NCBI RefSeq assembly: GCF_024171885.1 | Contig: NZ_JAMTCP010000001.1 | Coordinates: 186,001 to 250,000, forward strand | Source of the DNA: Streptoalloteichus tenebrarius | Lineage (GTDB): Bacteria > Actinomycetota > Actinomycetes > Mycobacteriales > Pseudonocardiaceae | DNA: 64,000 nucleotides | Direction of reading: 5' to 3' | Part shown: positions 34,008 to 42,632 of the stretch, in pieces | How the letters are laid out: every line of letters starts with the position of its first letter | How positions within the stretch are numbered: the first letter of the stretch is position 1 | Program-made: the position numbers and the translations under genes | The notes under the pieces: model-generated | Database searches by the model: none | The model's input: the letters and a program-made list of their open reading frames with translations, nothing else | Told to the model about the DNA's origin: nothing

Positions 34008-34937
34008 GTGGCCACGAGCGCTCCCGAGGACCGCACCCTCGAACTGGAGGACGGGCGGCACCTGGCGTACACCGTCTTCGGTGACCCCGCCGGTCGGCCG
34101 TGCTTGTTCGTGCACGGCTTCTCCTCGTCCCGCTGGGCCGCCGGGTGGACGCTCGGTCAGGAGCACGCGCGTCGACACGGCGTGCGCCTGATCGCGGTGG
34201 ACCGGCCCGGCTACGGCCGGTCCACCGCGCGTCCCGGGCGCGGATTCCTGGCGTGGGCTCACGACGCCTCGGCGCTCGCCGACCATCTTGGTCTCGACCG
34301 GCTCGCGGTGATCGGCGTGTCCATGGGGGCCGCACCCGCACTGGCGTTGGCAGCGCTCCGCCCCGACCTCGTGTCCAGCGCGACCGTCCTCAGTGGAATG
34401 CCGCCGATCGACCCCGGGGAGCGCTGGCGACCCGACAGCCGGTCCGACGCCCTGTACTGGGCGCTGGCCCGACACGCGCCGGGGCTGTTGGGCGTCCTGT
34501 GCGCCACCTCTGCGCGGGCCATGGCCTCCGCCGCCGACGGCGACCCCGGCCGGCTCGTCGGCCAGGTCGAGCGGACGCTCCCCGAGGCGGACCGCCGGGT
34601 CCTGCGCGAGTTGTTGGTCGCGGAGCACGGCGACGCCCGCGCGGCGTTCGCTGCCGACGTGCGCGAGAGCAGTCGGCAGGGCGGTGCCGCGATGGTCGAC
34701 GACCTGCGGCGGCACCTGCGGCCGTGGGGGTTCGACCCGGCCGAGGTCCGCGGGCCGGTCTTCCTCTGGCACGGGCTGGACGATCCGAAGGTGCCGGTCT
34801 CGCTGGCGCGTCGCCTGGCCGACAGGCTCCCCACCGGCAAGACCAGGTTCGTGCCCGGTGGGCACCTCGCCGCCTTCGCGCACCGGGACGAGATCTTCGA
34901 CCAGATCACGTCAGCCTGGTCCGACCACCGTGGATGA
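34008..34937 (+). CDS. Alpha/beta-fold hydrolase
   Basis: 309 residues. Oxyanion region [13 protein letters not shown], nucleophile elbow [15 protein letters not shown] (Ser), Asp candidate in [14 protein letters not shown], His in [13 protein letters not shown]: a complete Ser-His-Asp triad. GTG at 34008 preceded by AAGGA; an open frame upstream to 33864 runs through repeat DNA and is not native. Convergent with the SDR gene; two hairpins separate them. Substrate unknown. Confidence 0.88.
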   Translation: MATSAPEDRTLELEDGRHLAYTVFGDPAGRPCLFVHGFSSSRWAAGWTLGQEHARRHGVRLIAVDRPGYGRSTARPGRGFLAWAHDASALADHLGLDRLAVIGVSMGAAPALALAALRPDLVSSATVLSGMPPIDPGERWRPDSRSDALYWALARHAPGLLGVLCATSARAMASAADGDPGRLVGQVERTLPEADRRVLRELLVAEHGDARAAFAADVRESSRQGGAAMVDDLRRHLRPWGFDPAEVRGPVFLWHGLDDPKVPVSLARRLADRLPTGKTRFVPGGHLAAFAHRDEIFDQITSAWSDHRG

Positions 34938-34940
34938 CGT

Positions 34941-34964
34941 GTCCTCTGTGGACACACAGAGGAC
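34941..34964 (+). terminator. Hairpin terminator after the hydrolase
   Basis: 10-bp arms GTCCTCTGTG and CACAGAGGAC around GACA, 3 bp after the stop. Confidence 0.65.
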
Positions 34965-35014
34965 GGTTGATGTCGAGGCCGCGTTCTCAGGGATTTCGGC
35001 TGGCACAAGGGAGA

Positions 35015-35047
35015 TCGGTGCCGCGACCAGTGCGGTCGCGGCACCGA
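35015..35047. terminator. Bidirectional hairpin between convergent hydrolase and SDR
   Basis: 14-bp arms TCGGTGCCGCGACC and GGTCGCGGCACCGA with an AGTGC loop. Confidence 0.75.
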
Positions 35048-35102
35048 CACGCGGAACCGTTCTCGGGTGAGCGAGCAAACGTCGGCCTCAGGGGACGTGT
35101 GC

Positions 35103-35870
35103 TCAGACCAGGCCGCCGTTGGCGTGGATGGTCTGACCGGTGATCCACCCGCTGTCCGGGCCCGCGAGGAAGGCCACGACGCCGGCGACGTCCTCGGGCA
35201 GGCCGACCCGGCCGAGCGGGGTCATCTGGGCGACGCCGCCCAGCACCTCGTCCGGGACCGCGCCGCGCAGCATGTCCGTGTCGGTCGGCCCGGGAGCGAC
35301 GGAGTTGACGGTGACACCCCTCGCCCCGACCTCCTTCGCGGCCACCCGGACGAACTGGTCGACGGCGGCCTTGCTGGCCGCGTACACCGCCTCTCCCCGC
35401 GTGGCGTAGACGGCGCTCATGGACGAGACCGCCACGATCCGCCCGCCGTCCCGCAGTCGGGGCAGTGCGTGCTGGATCGTGAAGAACACGCCCTTGGCGT
35501 TGACCGCCATCAGCCGGTCGTAGTCCGCCTCGCTCGTCTCCGCGATGGTTCTCGACAACGAAGCCCCGGCGTTGACGACCAGGACGTCCAGCCCGGGCAG
35601 GCCGGCCGCGCCGAACCGCCGGTCCGCCTCGGTGAACAGGCCCTCCACGGCGGCGAGGTCCGCCTGGTCGGCCCGGACCGCCCACGCCACGCCCCCGGAG
35701 GCCCGCACCTCCTCCACCACGCGGTCCGCGCCGGCCTCGTCCTCGCGGAAGCTGAACACCACGGACGCGCCCTCGGCGGCCAGGCGCAGCACGACCGCCC
35801 GCCCGATGCCCCGCGAACCACCGGTCACCACGGCGGCACGACCGGCCAGAACCTTGCTCTCGTGACTCAT
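35103..35870 (-). CDS. SDR-family NAD(P)-dependent oxidoreductase
   Basis: 255 residues with canonical SDR features: GGSRGIGRAVVLRLA, LVVNAGASLS, catalytic Ser in AVSSMSAVYATRG, Tyr-X3-Lys in AVYAASKAAVDQF, and PGPTDTDM. Resembles 3-oxoacyl-ACP reductase-like SDRs. ATG at 35870 preferred over one at 35891. Divergent from a WYL regulator 63 bp away that probably controls it. Confidence 0.93.
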   Translation of the reverse strand: MSHESKVLAGRAAVVTGGSRGIGRAVVLRLAAEGASVVFSFREDEAGADRVVEEVRASGGVAWAVRADQADLAAVEGLFTEADRRFGAAGLPGLDVLVVNAGASLSRTIAETSEADYDRLMAVNAKGVFFTIQHALPRLRDGGRIVAVSSMSAVYATRGEAVYAASKAAVDQFVRVAAKEVGARGVTVNSVAPGPTDTDMLRGAVPDEVLGGVAQMTPLGRVGLPEDVAGVVAFLAGPDSGWITGQTIHANGGLV

Positions 35871-35932
35871 GCGACGCACGCTAGGAGCCATCGCGGCCAG
35901 GATCGGGCCGCGATCGGCCGCATACTCGGACC

Positions 35933-36910
35933 ATGGTGGACACCTCGGCCCGGCTGCTCCGGCTGCTCGCCCTGCTCCAGACCCGACGGGACTGGGCGAC
36001 CGCCGACCTGGCCGAGCGGCTCGGTGTCGCCGCCCGCACGATCCGCAGGGACATGGGCCGCCTGCGCGGCCTCGGCTATCCGGTGCACTCCACGCCCGGC
36101 GTCGCCGGCGGCTACCGGCTCGGCGCGGGAGCGGCCCTGCCGCCGCTGCTGCTCGACGACGACGAGGCCGTGGCGGTCACGGTCGGACTCCGGACAGCCG
36201 CGGATGGGTCGGTCTCCGGCATCGAGGAGGCCTCGGTGCGCGCGCTGGCCAAGCTCGAACACCTGCTGCCCGCCCGGCTCCGCCACCGGGTCGCCACCGC
36301 GCGGGCCATGTCCGTGCCGTCGCCCAGCCCGGGCCCCAAGGTCGACGTCTCGGTGCTCACGGCGCTCGCCGCGGCCTGTCGCGACCACCACCAACTGCGG
36401 TTCGACTACCGCGACCACAACGCCGTCACCAGCCTCCGCACGGTCGAGCCGCACCACCTCGTGTACACCCGTCACCGCTGGTACCTCGTGGCGTTCGACC
36501 GCGACCGCGAGGACTGGCGCAGCTTCCGCGCGGACCGCCTCACGCCCCGCGTCCCCACCGGACCCCGTTTCACGCCACGGCAACCGCCGGCCGAGGACCT
36601 GGTCGGTTTCGTCACCCGAGGAATCGCCGACGCCCTCTGGCGGTACCGGGCCCGCGTCGTGGTGCGCGCGCCGGCCGCGTCCGTGGCCGATCGTCTGCCG
36701 CCAACCTGGGTGCTGGAAACCACCGACGCCGACACCTGCGTGCTCGACGCCGGAGCCGACACCCCGCACATGCTCGCCGTCTACCTCGCCGCCCTCGACG
36801 TCGACTTCGACGTCCTCGACGCGCCCGAACTCACCGAACGGCTCGGCGTGTTGGCCCGTCGGTTCACGCGTGCCGCCAGTAGCACACCGCAAGAAACCCC
36901 GCAGGAGTAA
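35933..36910 (+). CDS. HTH/WYL-domain transcriptional regulator (YafY family)
   Basis: 325 residues. DeoR-like HTH: ARLLRLLALLQTRRDWATADLAERLGVAARTIRRDMGRLRGLGYPV; WYL motif in HHLVYTRHRWYLVAFDRDREDWRSFRADR. Such regulators pair with divergent oxidoreductase genes and bind ligands or nucleic acid through the WYL domain. Start ATG at 35933. Confidence 0.94.
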   Translation: MVDTSARLLRLLALLQTRRDWATADLAERLGVAARTIRRDMGRLRGLGYPVHSTPGVAGGYRLGAGAALPPLLLDDDEAVAVTVGLRTAADGSVSGIEEASVRALAKLEHLLPARLRHRVATARAMSVPSPSPGPKVDVSVLTALAAACRDHHQLRFDYRDHNAVTSLRTVEPHHLVYTRHRWYLVAFDRDREDWRSFRADRLTPRVPTGPRFTPRQPPAEDLVGFVTRGIADALWRYRARVVVRAPAASVADRLPPTWVLETTDADTCVLDAGADTPHMLAVYLAALDVDFDVLDAPELTERLGVLARRFTRAASSTPQETPQE

Positions 36911-36935
36911 TGCGGACAAGCGTTTCCTTGTGCAG

Positions 36936-38222
36936 TCAGCGTCTTTCGTCGGCGCGGTCTCCCGCTGACCCGGCGTGGTCCACCAGGAACCAGTCTTCGA
37001 TCAACCGGTTCGCGAACTTCCGCGACGGGTCCATGTCCTGACGCAACGCGCGGAACTCCGCCCAGTACGGGTATCGGCTCGCCAGCAGTCGTGGGGACGT
37101 CATCGAGATCTTCCCCCAGTGGGGGCGAGGAGACCACGGGTCGAGCGCGTGCTCGATCCGGGGAAGGACCCGGGAGACCGCGCCCGCGTCCGGCCGCCAG
37201 GTGAAGTGCACGGCCACGCTCGCCCGGTGGTGGCTCGGGCTGAGCCAGTGCGGTTCCGCCCCCACCGTGCGGATTTCCGAGACCTGGAGAACGGGTGTGA
37301 TCAGGGGCGCGAGTTCCCGCAGCGCCCGCAACACCTCCGTCATGCGGTCCCGGGGGAGGAGGTACTCGGACTGGAGTTCGGCGCCGGCGCTGGGGACGCG
37401 GTCGGGGCGGAAGTGGGGGAGACGTTCGTGCCAGGGACCGGGGACGCCCAACTGGGGAGTGCAGTTCTCGGCCGACAGGTGCGCGATCGGATGCCGGGGT
37501 CGGGACGCCTTCCGCGCCCCTGTCCAGGTCAGGTCCACCGGCGCGTCGTCGGAACGCCGCTTCACCCAGACCGAGGGGGACCGGCGCCAGTCGGTGAAGA
37601 CACTCACGGCGGAGGCGCAGGCGAAGATCTCCGCGCCACCGTCCAGCAGCGAGGACCAGGGAAGGTCCTCGTAGACGTGCTGCTCTACCTCGAAGGTCGG
37701 GACCAGGTCCAACTCCAGATGCGTCACGACCCCGAGCGCGCCCAGTGAGACGACCACGCCCTCGAACCGGGGCGAGCCCCGAGAGATCGTCCTGACCTCA
37801 CCGTCCCCGGTCACCCACCGCACCGCCCGTACCGCGCTCGCGAGGCTCCCGACGTCGTTGCCGGACCCGTGGGTGGCGGTCGCGCACGCGCCGCCCACCG
37901 AAATGTGAGGCAGGGACGGAAGAATGGGCAGAGCCAGAGCACGCTCGTGCAGGCGTGGCGCCAGTTCACCCAGGGTGGTCGCCGCGCTGACCCATGCGGT
38001 GCGGCTGTCAGCGTCGACCTCGACGGTGCGGGGAAGCCGGTCGAGCCGCAGAAGAGTCCTGGACGTCTCCACGAGCGCGCTGAACGAGTGACCGGTGCCC
38101 ATCACTCGCACCTGTCCGGCTTCATTCACCAGCTCCTGAAGATGTTCCACGCTGACAGGCGCGTGCACATTCCTCGGGGAGAACACGACGTTTCCCGCCC
38201 AGTTCCGCACGGCCTGACTCAT
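36936..38222 (-). CDS. Alditol-oxidase-like FAD-binding oxidoreductase
   Basis: 428 residues, very similar in order and motif to Streptomyces alditol oxidase AldO: NWAGNVVFSPR, QVRVMGTGHSFSALVE (His45, covalent flavin site), LPSLPHISVGGACATATHGSG, VVSLGALGVVTHLELDLVP, NCTPQLGVPGPWHERLPHF and PHWGKISMTSP. AldO oxidises sugar alcohols at C1, forming H2O2. ATG at 38222 follows GAGGAG; an open frame continues to 38369 but is unlike the family. Convergent with the WYL gene with only 25 bp between stops. Confidence 0.93.
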   Translation of the reverse strand: MSQAVRNWAGNVVFSPRNVHAPVSVEHLQELVNEAGQVRVMGTGHSFSALVETSRTLLRLDRLPRTVEVDADSRTAWVSAATTLGELAPRLHERALALPILPSLPHISVGGACATATHGSGNDVGSLASAVRAVRWVTGDGEVRTISRGSPRFEGVVVSLGALGVVTHLELDLVPTFEVEQHVYEDLPWSSLLDGGAEIFACASAVSVFTDWRRSPSVWVKRRSDDAPVDLTWTGARKASRPRHPIAHLSAENCTPQLGVPGPWHERLPHFRPDRVPSAGAELQSEYLLPRDRMTEVLRALRELAPLITPVLQVSEIRTVGAEPHWLSPSHHRASVAVHFTWRPDAGAVSRVLPRIEHALDPWSPRPHWGKISMTSPRLLASRYPYWAEFRALRQDMDPSRKFANRLIEDWFLVDHAGSAGDRADERR

Positions 38223-38438
38223 CGCGCTCCTCGCGTCAGTCGGGAAGTTCGCCTCGGACACGCGCCCGGACCACCGCTGCTTCTCTGTATGAGGAGCGTG
38301 TCCCACGTACCCGTCGTCCACGCGTGACCTGCGGATGTCCCGTCTCGCCAGACGTTCTCCCGATCCCACTTGATCTTAACGGTTCGGCTGCCGACCCGGT
38401 TACCCCCAGGGCATCAGGGCGTTCTCCCTCCACCCTCG

Positions 38439-38687
38439 TCACCGCCATGAGCCAACAAGACCTTCGCTGAACCCAATTTTCCTTGGCCACAGGCCATTCC
38501 GGAGATCGGCCGAACGGCGGCATGCCCAGGTGGTGGCGGTGGATGTCCGCTGGAGGGTGGCATTGACCTGAACCAGTTTGTCCTTGACACCGCTGTAGCT
38601 GACTCGAAGGACTCGACTTCTCCGAGCCAGCCTTCCCTTCCTGGCCTCGATGACGCGAGCCACCCGATTGCCTCGCATCTCTTCCAA
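38439..38687 (-). CDS. Unrecognised small ORF in a lower-GC patch
   Basis: 82 codons, starting TTG/ATG near 38687: MEEMRGNRVARVIEARKG. Base composition here is less GC-rich than the genes around it, so it could be a fragment of imported DNA. No family recognised and neither end looks native. Confidence 0.3.
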   Translation of the reverse strand: MEEMRGNRVARVIEARKGRLARRSRVLRVSYSGVKDKLVQVNATLQRTSTATTWACRRSADLRNGLWPRKIGFSEGLVGSWR

Positions 38688-38709
38688 CCTGGTGCGTGGC
38701 GCGGGATCC

Positions 38710-39213
38710 TCATCGTGTTCGACGTGCCCGAAAGTAGGCGTTCGCGGCGGGAACGAACATCAGGAGCACGGCGGTGAGGACGGCCGCGACATGGAGGGCG
38801 CGGATCGCCCCGAACGCGAGGTCGCGTGGTCCGGCGTCCGCGAGGAACGCGCCGAGGGAACTTCCCTTAGCGAGCGCGGTGAGCGGGGGAACGACCATCG
38901 AGGCCGTGCCCAGCACACCGAGGCCGAGTGTCAGGGCTGTCCGCGCCCAACCCCGTCCCCTGAGCATGTGGACCGCGACGACCAACGCGGCGACGAAGAC
39001 GGGCACCCGGATCGCGAGGCCCACGGCGACCTGACCCGCGGATCCCGGGTCGCCGGAAAGCAGACCGCCGACGGCCAGCGCTGTCTCCAGCACGCCGGCG
39101 ACCACCGCCGTGATCCACAGTGCGAACGCGCCTCGCACCGGGGCCGGTGGTCGCTGGGCCACGCCGGGAGACGGAACGGAACGCGAGGACAGGACGGACT
39201 GCGTGGTGGGCAC
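38710..39213 (-). CDS. Small integral membrane protein
   Basis: 167 residues from a GTG at 39213; the frame stays open to 39348 but that part is not protein-like. Four hydrophobic segments: AFALWITAVVAGVLETALAV, AVGLAIRVPVFVAALVVAVH, WARTALTLGLGVLGTASMVV and LHVAAVLTAVLLMFVP, the last ending ANAYFRARR. Family not recognised beyond four-helix actinobacterial membrane proteins of unknown function. Confidence 0.75.
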   Translation of the reverse strand: MPTTQSVLSSRSVPSPGVAQRPPAPVRGAFALWITAVVAGVLETALAVGGLLSGDPGSAGQVAVGLAIRVPVFVAALVVAVHMLRGRGWARTALTLGLGVLGTASMVVPPLTALAKGSSLGAFLADAGPRDLAFGAIRALHVAAVLTAVLLMFVPAANAYFRARRTR

Positions 39214-39435
39214 TGCGGTCTCGATTCTGATCGGGAGGAAACAGGCTTCCGCGGGGGAGAGCTTTCCGACTCGGCCCGTCTCCCCCCGGCCGGTCACCCG
39301 GCGGATCCTTCCTGAGGTTGTCCCCACCACTCGGGGCAGGATCGCCACCGGGTGGACCGGGCGACGCGCGAGCGTGGTGCCGCCGCTGGAAGGACAGCCG
39401 GCGCCGGCCCCACGCCAGCGGGCAGCGGGAAGCGG

Positions 39436-40326
39436 TCAGGAGACCGAGTGCCAGCCGCTCCACGGGCGCGGTCCCCGCTCGCCCCGGATGCAGGCCAGCC
39501 GGAGGGCGGCCTGCGGGTGGAGTTCCGGGCGTTCGGCGGCGGCCTGCGCGGCGGTGCAGGTCATGCGGAACTCCCGGATGTCCCGGAGCAGGGTGTATCC
39601 CTCCCACGTCGTCACGTCGTACCCGTAGATGGCGACGAACTCCTCGTACTCCTTCCTGGCCCCGGGGGCGGCCACGGAGTAGAGGTTGAGGGCGCTGTAG
39701 ATCAGGTCCCACTCGGGAGGGCCGACGGCGACGCGTTCGAAGTCCAGCAACAGGACCTGACCTCGATGGGTCACGGCGATGTTGCCGATCCACGCGTCGC
39801 CGTGCACCACGCCGACCGGCCGGGTGGCCGGAAGGGACGTGTAGCGGCGGCGCAGGCTGCGCAGGTGCGCCCGCATCCACGCGCGGTCGTCCTCGGTGAG
39901 GGTGTGCGCGCCGTCGATGCGCTGGTCCAGACGCACGAAGGGGTCCAGCGCGGGCAGGGAGAGGCCGGAGGGGACGGGCAGGTCGTGGAAACGGCGCAGC
40001 GCGGCCGCCAGGTCGCGTCGCTGTCCGCGTCGGTGCGGCGGGAGTTCGTGCCAGAAGGTGACGGCGCGGTCGGCGACGAGGACGGGCTGCTCGATCTCCA
40101 GGGCGCGCACGGCGGGCACGCCGTGGCCGTGCAGCCAGTGGGAGACCGCGACCTCCTTGGCGGCGGCCGCCTGCTGTCCGGGGCGCGCGACCCGCGCGAC
40201 GACGCGGCCGGGCAGTCGGTAGAGCGCGTTCTCGGCGACCCGGATCAGCTTGGCCTCGGCGCCGGGGAGGCCGACGCGGGCGCATGCGGCGCGGACGACG
40301 GTGGCGGTGTCGACGGTGGTGGTCAC
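39436..40326 (-). CDS. Aminoglycoside-phosphotransferase-like kinase (APH family)
   Basis: 296 residues. Catalytic HGDAWIGN (Brenner-like motif in VGVVHGDAWIGNIAV) and metal-binding VLLLDFERVAVGPPEWDL. The N-lobe (LIRVAENALYRLPGRVVARV) fits small-molecule kinases of the APH/choline-kinase superfamily. GTG start overlaps the stop of the upstream XRE/TPR gene (GTGA). In actinomycetes such pairs (XRE-TPR followed by APH-like kinase) recur with unknown function; drug resistance is not implied. Confidence 0.9.
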   Translation of the reverse strand: MTTTVDTATVVRAACARVGLPGAEAKLIRVAENALYRLPGRVVARVARPGQQAAAAKEVAVSHWLHGHGVPAVRALEIEQPVLVADRAVTFWHELPPHRRGQRRDLAAALRRFHDLPVPSGLSLPALDPFVRLDQRIDGAHTLTEDDRAWMRAHLRSLRRRYTSLPATRPVGVVHGDAWIGNIAVTHRGQVLLLDFERVAVGPPEWDLIYSALNLYSVAAPGARKEYEEFVAIYGYDVTTWEGYTLLRDIREFRMTCTAAQAAAERPELHPQAALRLACIRGERGPRPWSGWHSVS

Positions 40327-41636
40327 GGGGTGACCGCCTCGGCCACGGCGTCGCGGAGCGCGGCGACCTCGGGGATCGCCCGGTGTCGCTCGGCGGCCTG
40401 CCCCAGGGTCAGCAGGACCGTGGTGATGCGGTGCGAGCGGATGGTGGTGGCGCTGGTCAGTCCCTGCTCGCCCAGCAGCACGGCCTCCCTGGGGTCGCCG
40501 ACCGCGAGGGTGAGGCGGGCGAGCCGGAGCTGGCAGAAGGCCCTGGCCCTGGCGTACTCGGGGCCGTGGTGGAGGATCGCCTCGCGCAGCCGGGCGGCGG
40601 CCTCGTCGGCCCGGTGGCCGTGGCGGGCGAGGTCGGCCAGGGCGTGGCCGGTCTCGCCGGCGTGTTCGGCCGCGTCGTAGTAGGCGGCCCACGGGGGGTC
40701 GTCGGCCGGGTTGGACTGGCCGATGTACTCGTCGGCCTCGCCCACGGCGCGGATCGTGTCCTGGACGCGCCCGAGTAACGCCAGGGCGCGGGAGCGGACC
40801 GCGGTGAGCATGGCGCGTTCGGTGTGGGTGAGCCGGTCGGCCCGCACCATCGCGTACTCGATCCAGGTCAGTCCGCTGTCCGGATCACCCCGCCAGAACG
40901 AGGTCCGGGCGAGGGAGCACAGGACCTTGGCGCGCAGGTGCCAGTCGCCGCCGAGTTCGGCGTAGTGGGCGGCGGCCCGGAACAGGCGCTCGGCCTCCTC
41001 GTAGGAGCCGGCGTCGAAGGCGAAGAAGGCGGCGGCGTGGACCAGGCCGCCGACGGCGGAGTACAGCTCCTCCCGGAGGGGCTCCGGGCAGCGGGCCTTG
41101 AGGAGTTCGTTGGCGTAACGCAGGTGTTCGGCGATGGTGCTCCGGAGCAGTCCCGACCCGTGCGTGGCGTCCCACGCCCGGTACATCCGCTCCACGCTCC
41201 TGATCTCGGTGATCTCCCGGCGTCCGACGGCGCCGGGGGTGGGTAACGACGCGACCGGGCGGATCAGCTCGCCCAGCGCCGGCGGGTGCGCGGAGGGGCC
41301 GCTCGGGATCGGCACCGCCGCGGGGGGCGCCGGCGGTGGGGGAGGGGCGCTGCGGTGGCGTGGCTGGAAGCCGAGTTCCTGGTCGGTGGCGACGTCGAGC
41401 ACGGCGCGGAGTCCCGCGCGGTAGTCGTCCTGCGGGCACCGGATCTCGCCGCGTTCCAGCTTGGCGACGTAGTGGGCGTCCAGCGCCGCCACGCGGCGGT
41501 TGCGGTTCTCGTAGATCCACGCGTTGACCGCCTCGGCCAACTCGGCGCGGGACAGCGGATGTCCCGGGTACCGCTGGGACTCACGCCGTTCGCGGGCGCG
41601 TCGCAGGTGGTCGTTGGGGGTGCGCGTCGGTCGCAT
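40323..41636 (-). CDS. XRE-type regulator with TPR-like C-terminal domain
   Basis: 437 residues. N-terminal HTH-like segment (LSRAELAEAVNAWIYENRNRR, LDAHYVAKLERGEIRCPQ), a Pro-rich linker (APPPPPAPPAAVP), then helical repeats (EEAERLFRAAAHYAELGG, LARTSFWRGDPDSGLTW, ARAFCQLRLARLTLAVGD) typical of actinobacterial Xre/TPR regulators. ATG at 41636 follows GGAGGAGG. Translationally coupled to the kinase. Divergent from the hypothetical gene at 41833. Confidence 0.9.
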   Translation of the reverse strand: MRPTRTPNDHLRRARERRESQRYPGHPLSRAELAEAVNAWIYENRNRRVAALDAHYVAKLERGEIRCPQDDYRAGLRAVLDVATDQELGFQPRHRSAPPPPPAPPAAVPIPSGPSAHPPALGELIRPVASLPTPGAVGRREITEIRSVERMYRAWDATHGSGLLRSTIAEHLRYANELLKARCPEPLREELYSAVGGLVHAAAFFAFDAGSYEEAERLFRAAAHYAELGGDWHLRAKVLCSLARTSFWRGDPDSGLTWIEYAMVRADRLTHTERAMLTAVRSRALALLGRVQDTIRAVGEADEYIGQSNPADDPPWAAYYDAAEHAGETGHALADLARHGHRADEAAARLREAILHHGPEYARARAFCQLRLARLTLAVGDPREAVLLGEQGLTSATTIRSHRITTVLLTLGQAAERHRAIPEVAALRDAVAEAVTP

Positions 41637-41832
41637 CAGGCCTCCTCCCGGACTCCCCCAGTCTGGCACTGTCCGTCACCACGGAAACACATCCCGCTAT
41701 CGGGTGAATACCCTCCCAAGATCCTCCCGTAATCCTCCCCACCGTCGCTTCCGCACTCCGGTGTCCCTGACCGCGCCGGGAAGGGGAACCCTGACCGCAC
41801 GCGGTGATGTCGAGCGAGTCAGGGAGAGCGCG

Positions 41833-42369
41833 ATGACCAGTGACAGCCCCGGTTCCGGCGAGGCGACGCCCGTCCGTCCGCCCGTGTCCGTCCAGGAGGG
41901 ACGGTCCGACGTTGAGCCTTCCGTTGACGTGAAGGCGTTTCACGTCGTGGGCGAGACCCCGGACGGGGTGCTGTTGGAGTGGGCGTCGGCGAGCCCGGTC
42001 GCCGTCGCCAGGGCTGCCGCGACCTGGCGGGCGCGCTACGGGCTGAGCGCCGTCCGGTGGGGTGTCCGGGGCGACGTGGGCGCTGGCGAGCCCGTCACGG
42101 TCCTGGTGCGCTACCTGCCCGGCGTGGTGGGGGAGACCCGACGCGTGGTCCACATGGTCCGGCTCGCGCCGGGCGAGTTCATGTCGCACCACCCGAGGGC
42201 CTGTTGCGGCACGGTGTTGCGCCTGACCCTGTCCGAGATCTGCGAGCTGGGCGAGGGAGTCCCCTGCGAGCGCTGCCTCGCCGCCACGCTGCGCCGCGAG
42301 GTGAGCCCCGGCCGTCCCGCCCCGGTGACCCCGATCCGCCAGGAACTGGCCTCACCGGCCGCGCCCTGA
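41833..42369 (+). CDS. Conserved hypothetical protein, possible zinc site
   Basis: 178 residues. The middle (FHVVGETPDGVLLEWASAS; RYGLSAVRWGVRGDV) looks like a small folded domain. A CC...C...CERC cluster (RACCGTV, EICELG, PCERCLA) near the C-terminus could bind zinc. ATG follows AGGGAG. Divergent from the XRE/TPR-kinase operon. Function unknown. Confidence 0.75.
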   Translation: MTSDSPGSGEATPVRPPVSVQEGRSDVEPSVDVKAFHVVGETPDGVLLEWASASPVAVARAAATWRARYGLSAVRWGVRGDVGAGEPVTVLVRYLPGVVGETRRVVHMVRLAPGEFMSHHPRACCGTVLRLTLSEICELGEGVPCERCLAATLRREVSPGRPAPVTPIRQELASPAAP

Positions 42370-42506
42370 GCCGCCGACGACCGCGCGCGGAAGAACCGAC
42401 GAGGAGAAGGGAGGGTCGCCACTGATCGGTGTGACCTGACGGAACAGCGATTGATCACAAGTCCCTTGTGGACGCGAGTCCCTGTTTCCCTGACATGTCG
42501 GGCCGC

Positions 42507-42545
42507 GGCTCGTCCTGGCGTCCCCCTCCGTCGCCAGGACGAGCC
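42507..42545. terminator. Bidirectional hairpin between 41833 gene and pcaR
   Basis: Perfect 14-bp arms GGCTCGTCCTGGCG and CGCCAGGACGAGCC, loop 11 nt, between convergent genes. Confidence 0.75.
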
Positions 42546-42632
42546 CGTGGACAACACCCGGCCGATCTGGCGGGCGCCCCGCATGTCCGTCCTTTGTGGA
42601 CAGAACTGCCCGGCTCCGCCCTCGGGGTGTCG

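Noticed and set aside
39436-40326. Dedicated aminoglycoside resistance gene
   Set aside because: The kinase motifs are generic to the APH superfamily and the XRE/TPR pairing suggests a regulatory or metabolic role.
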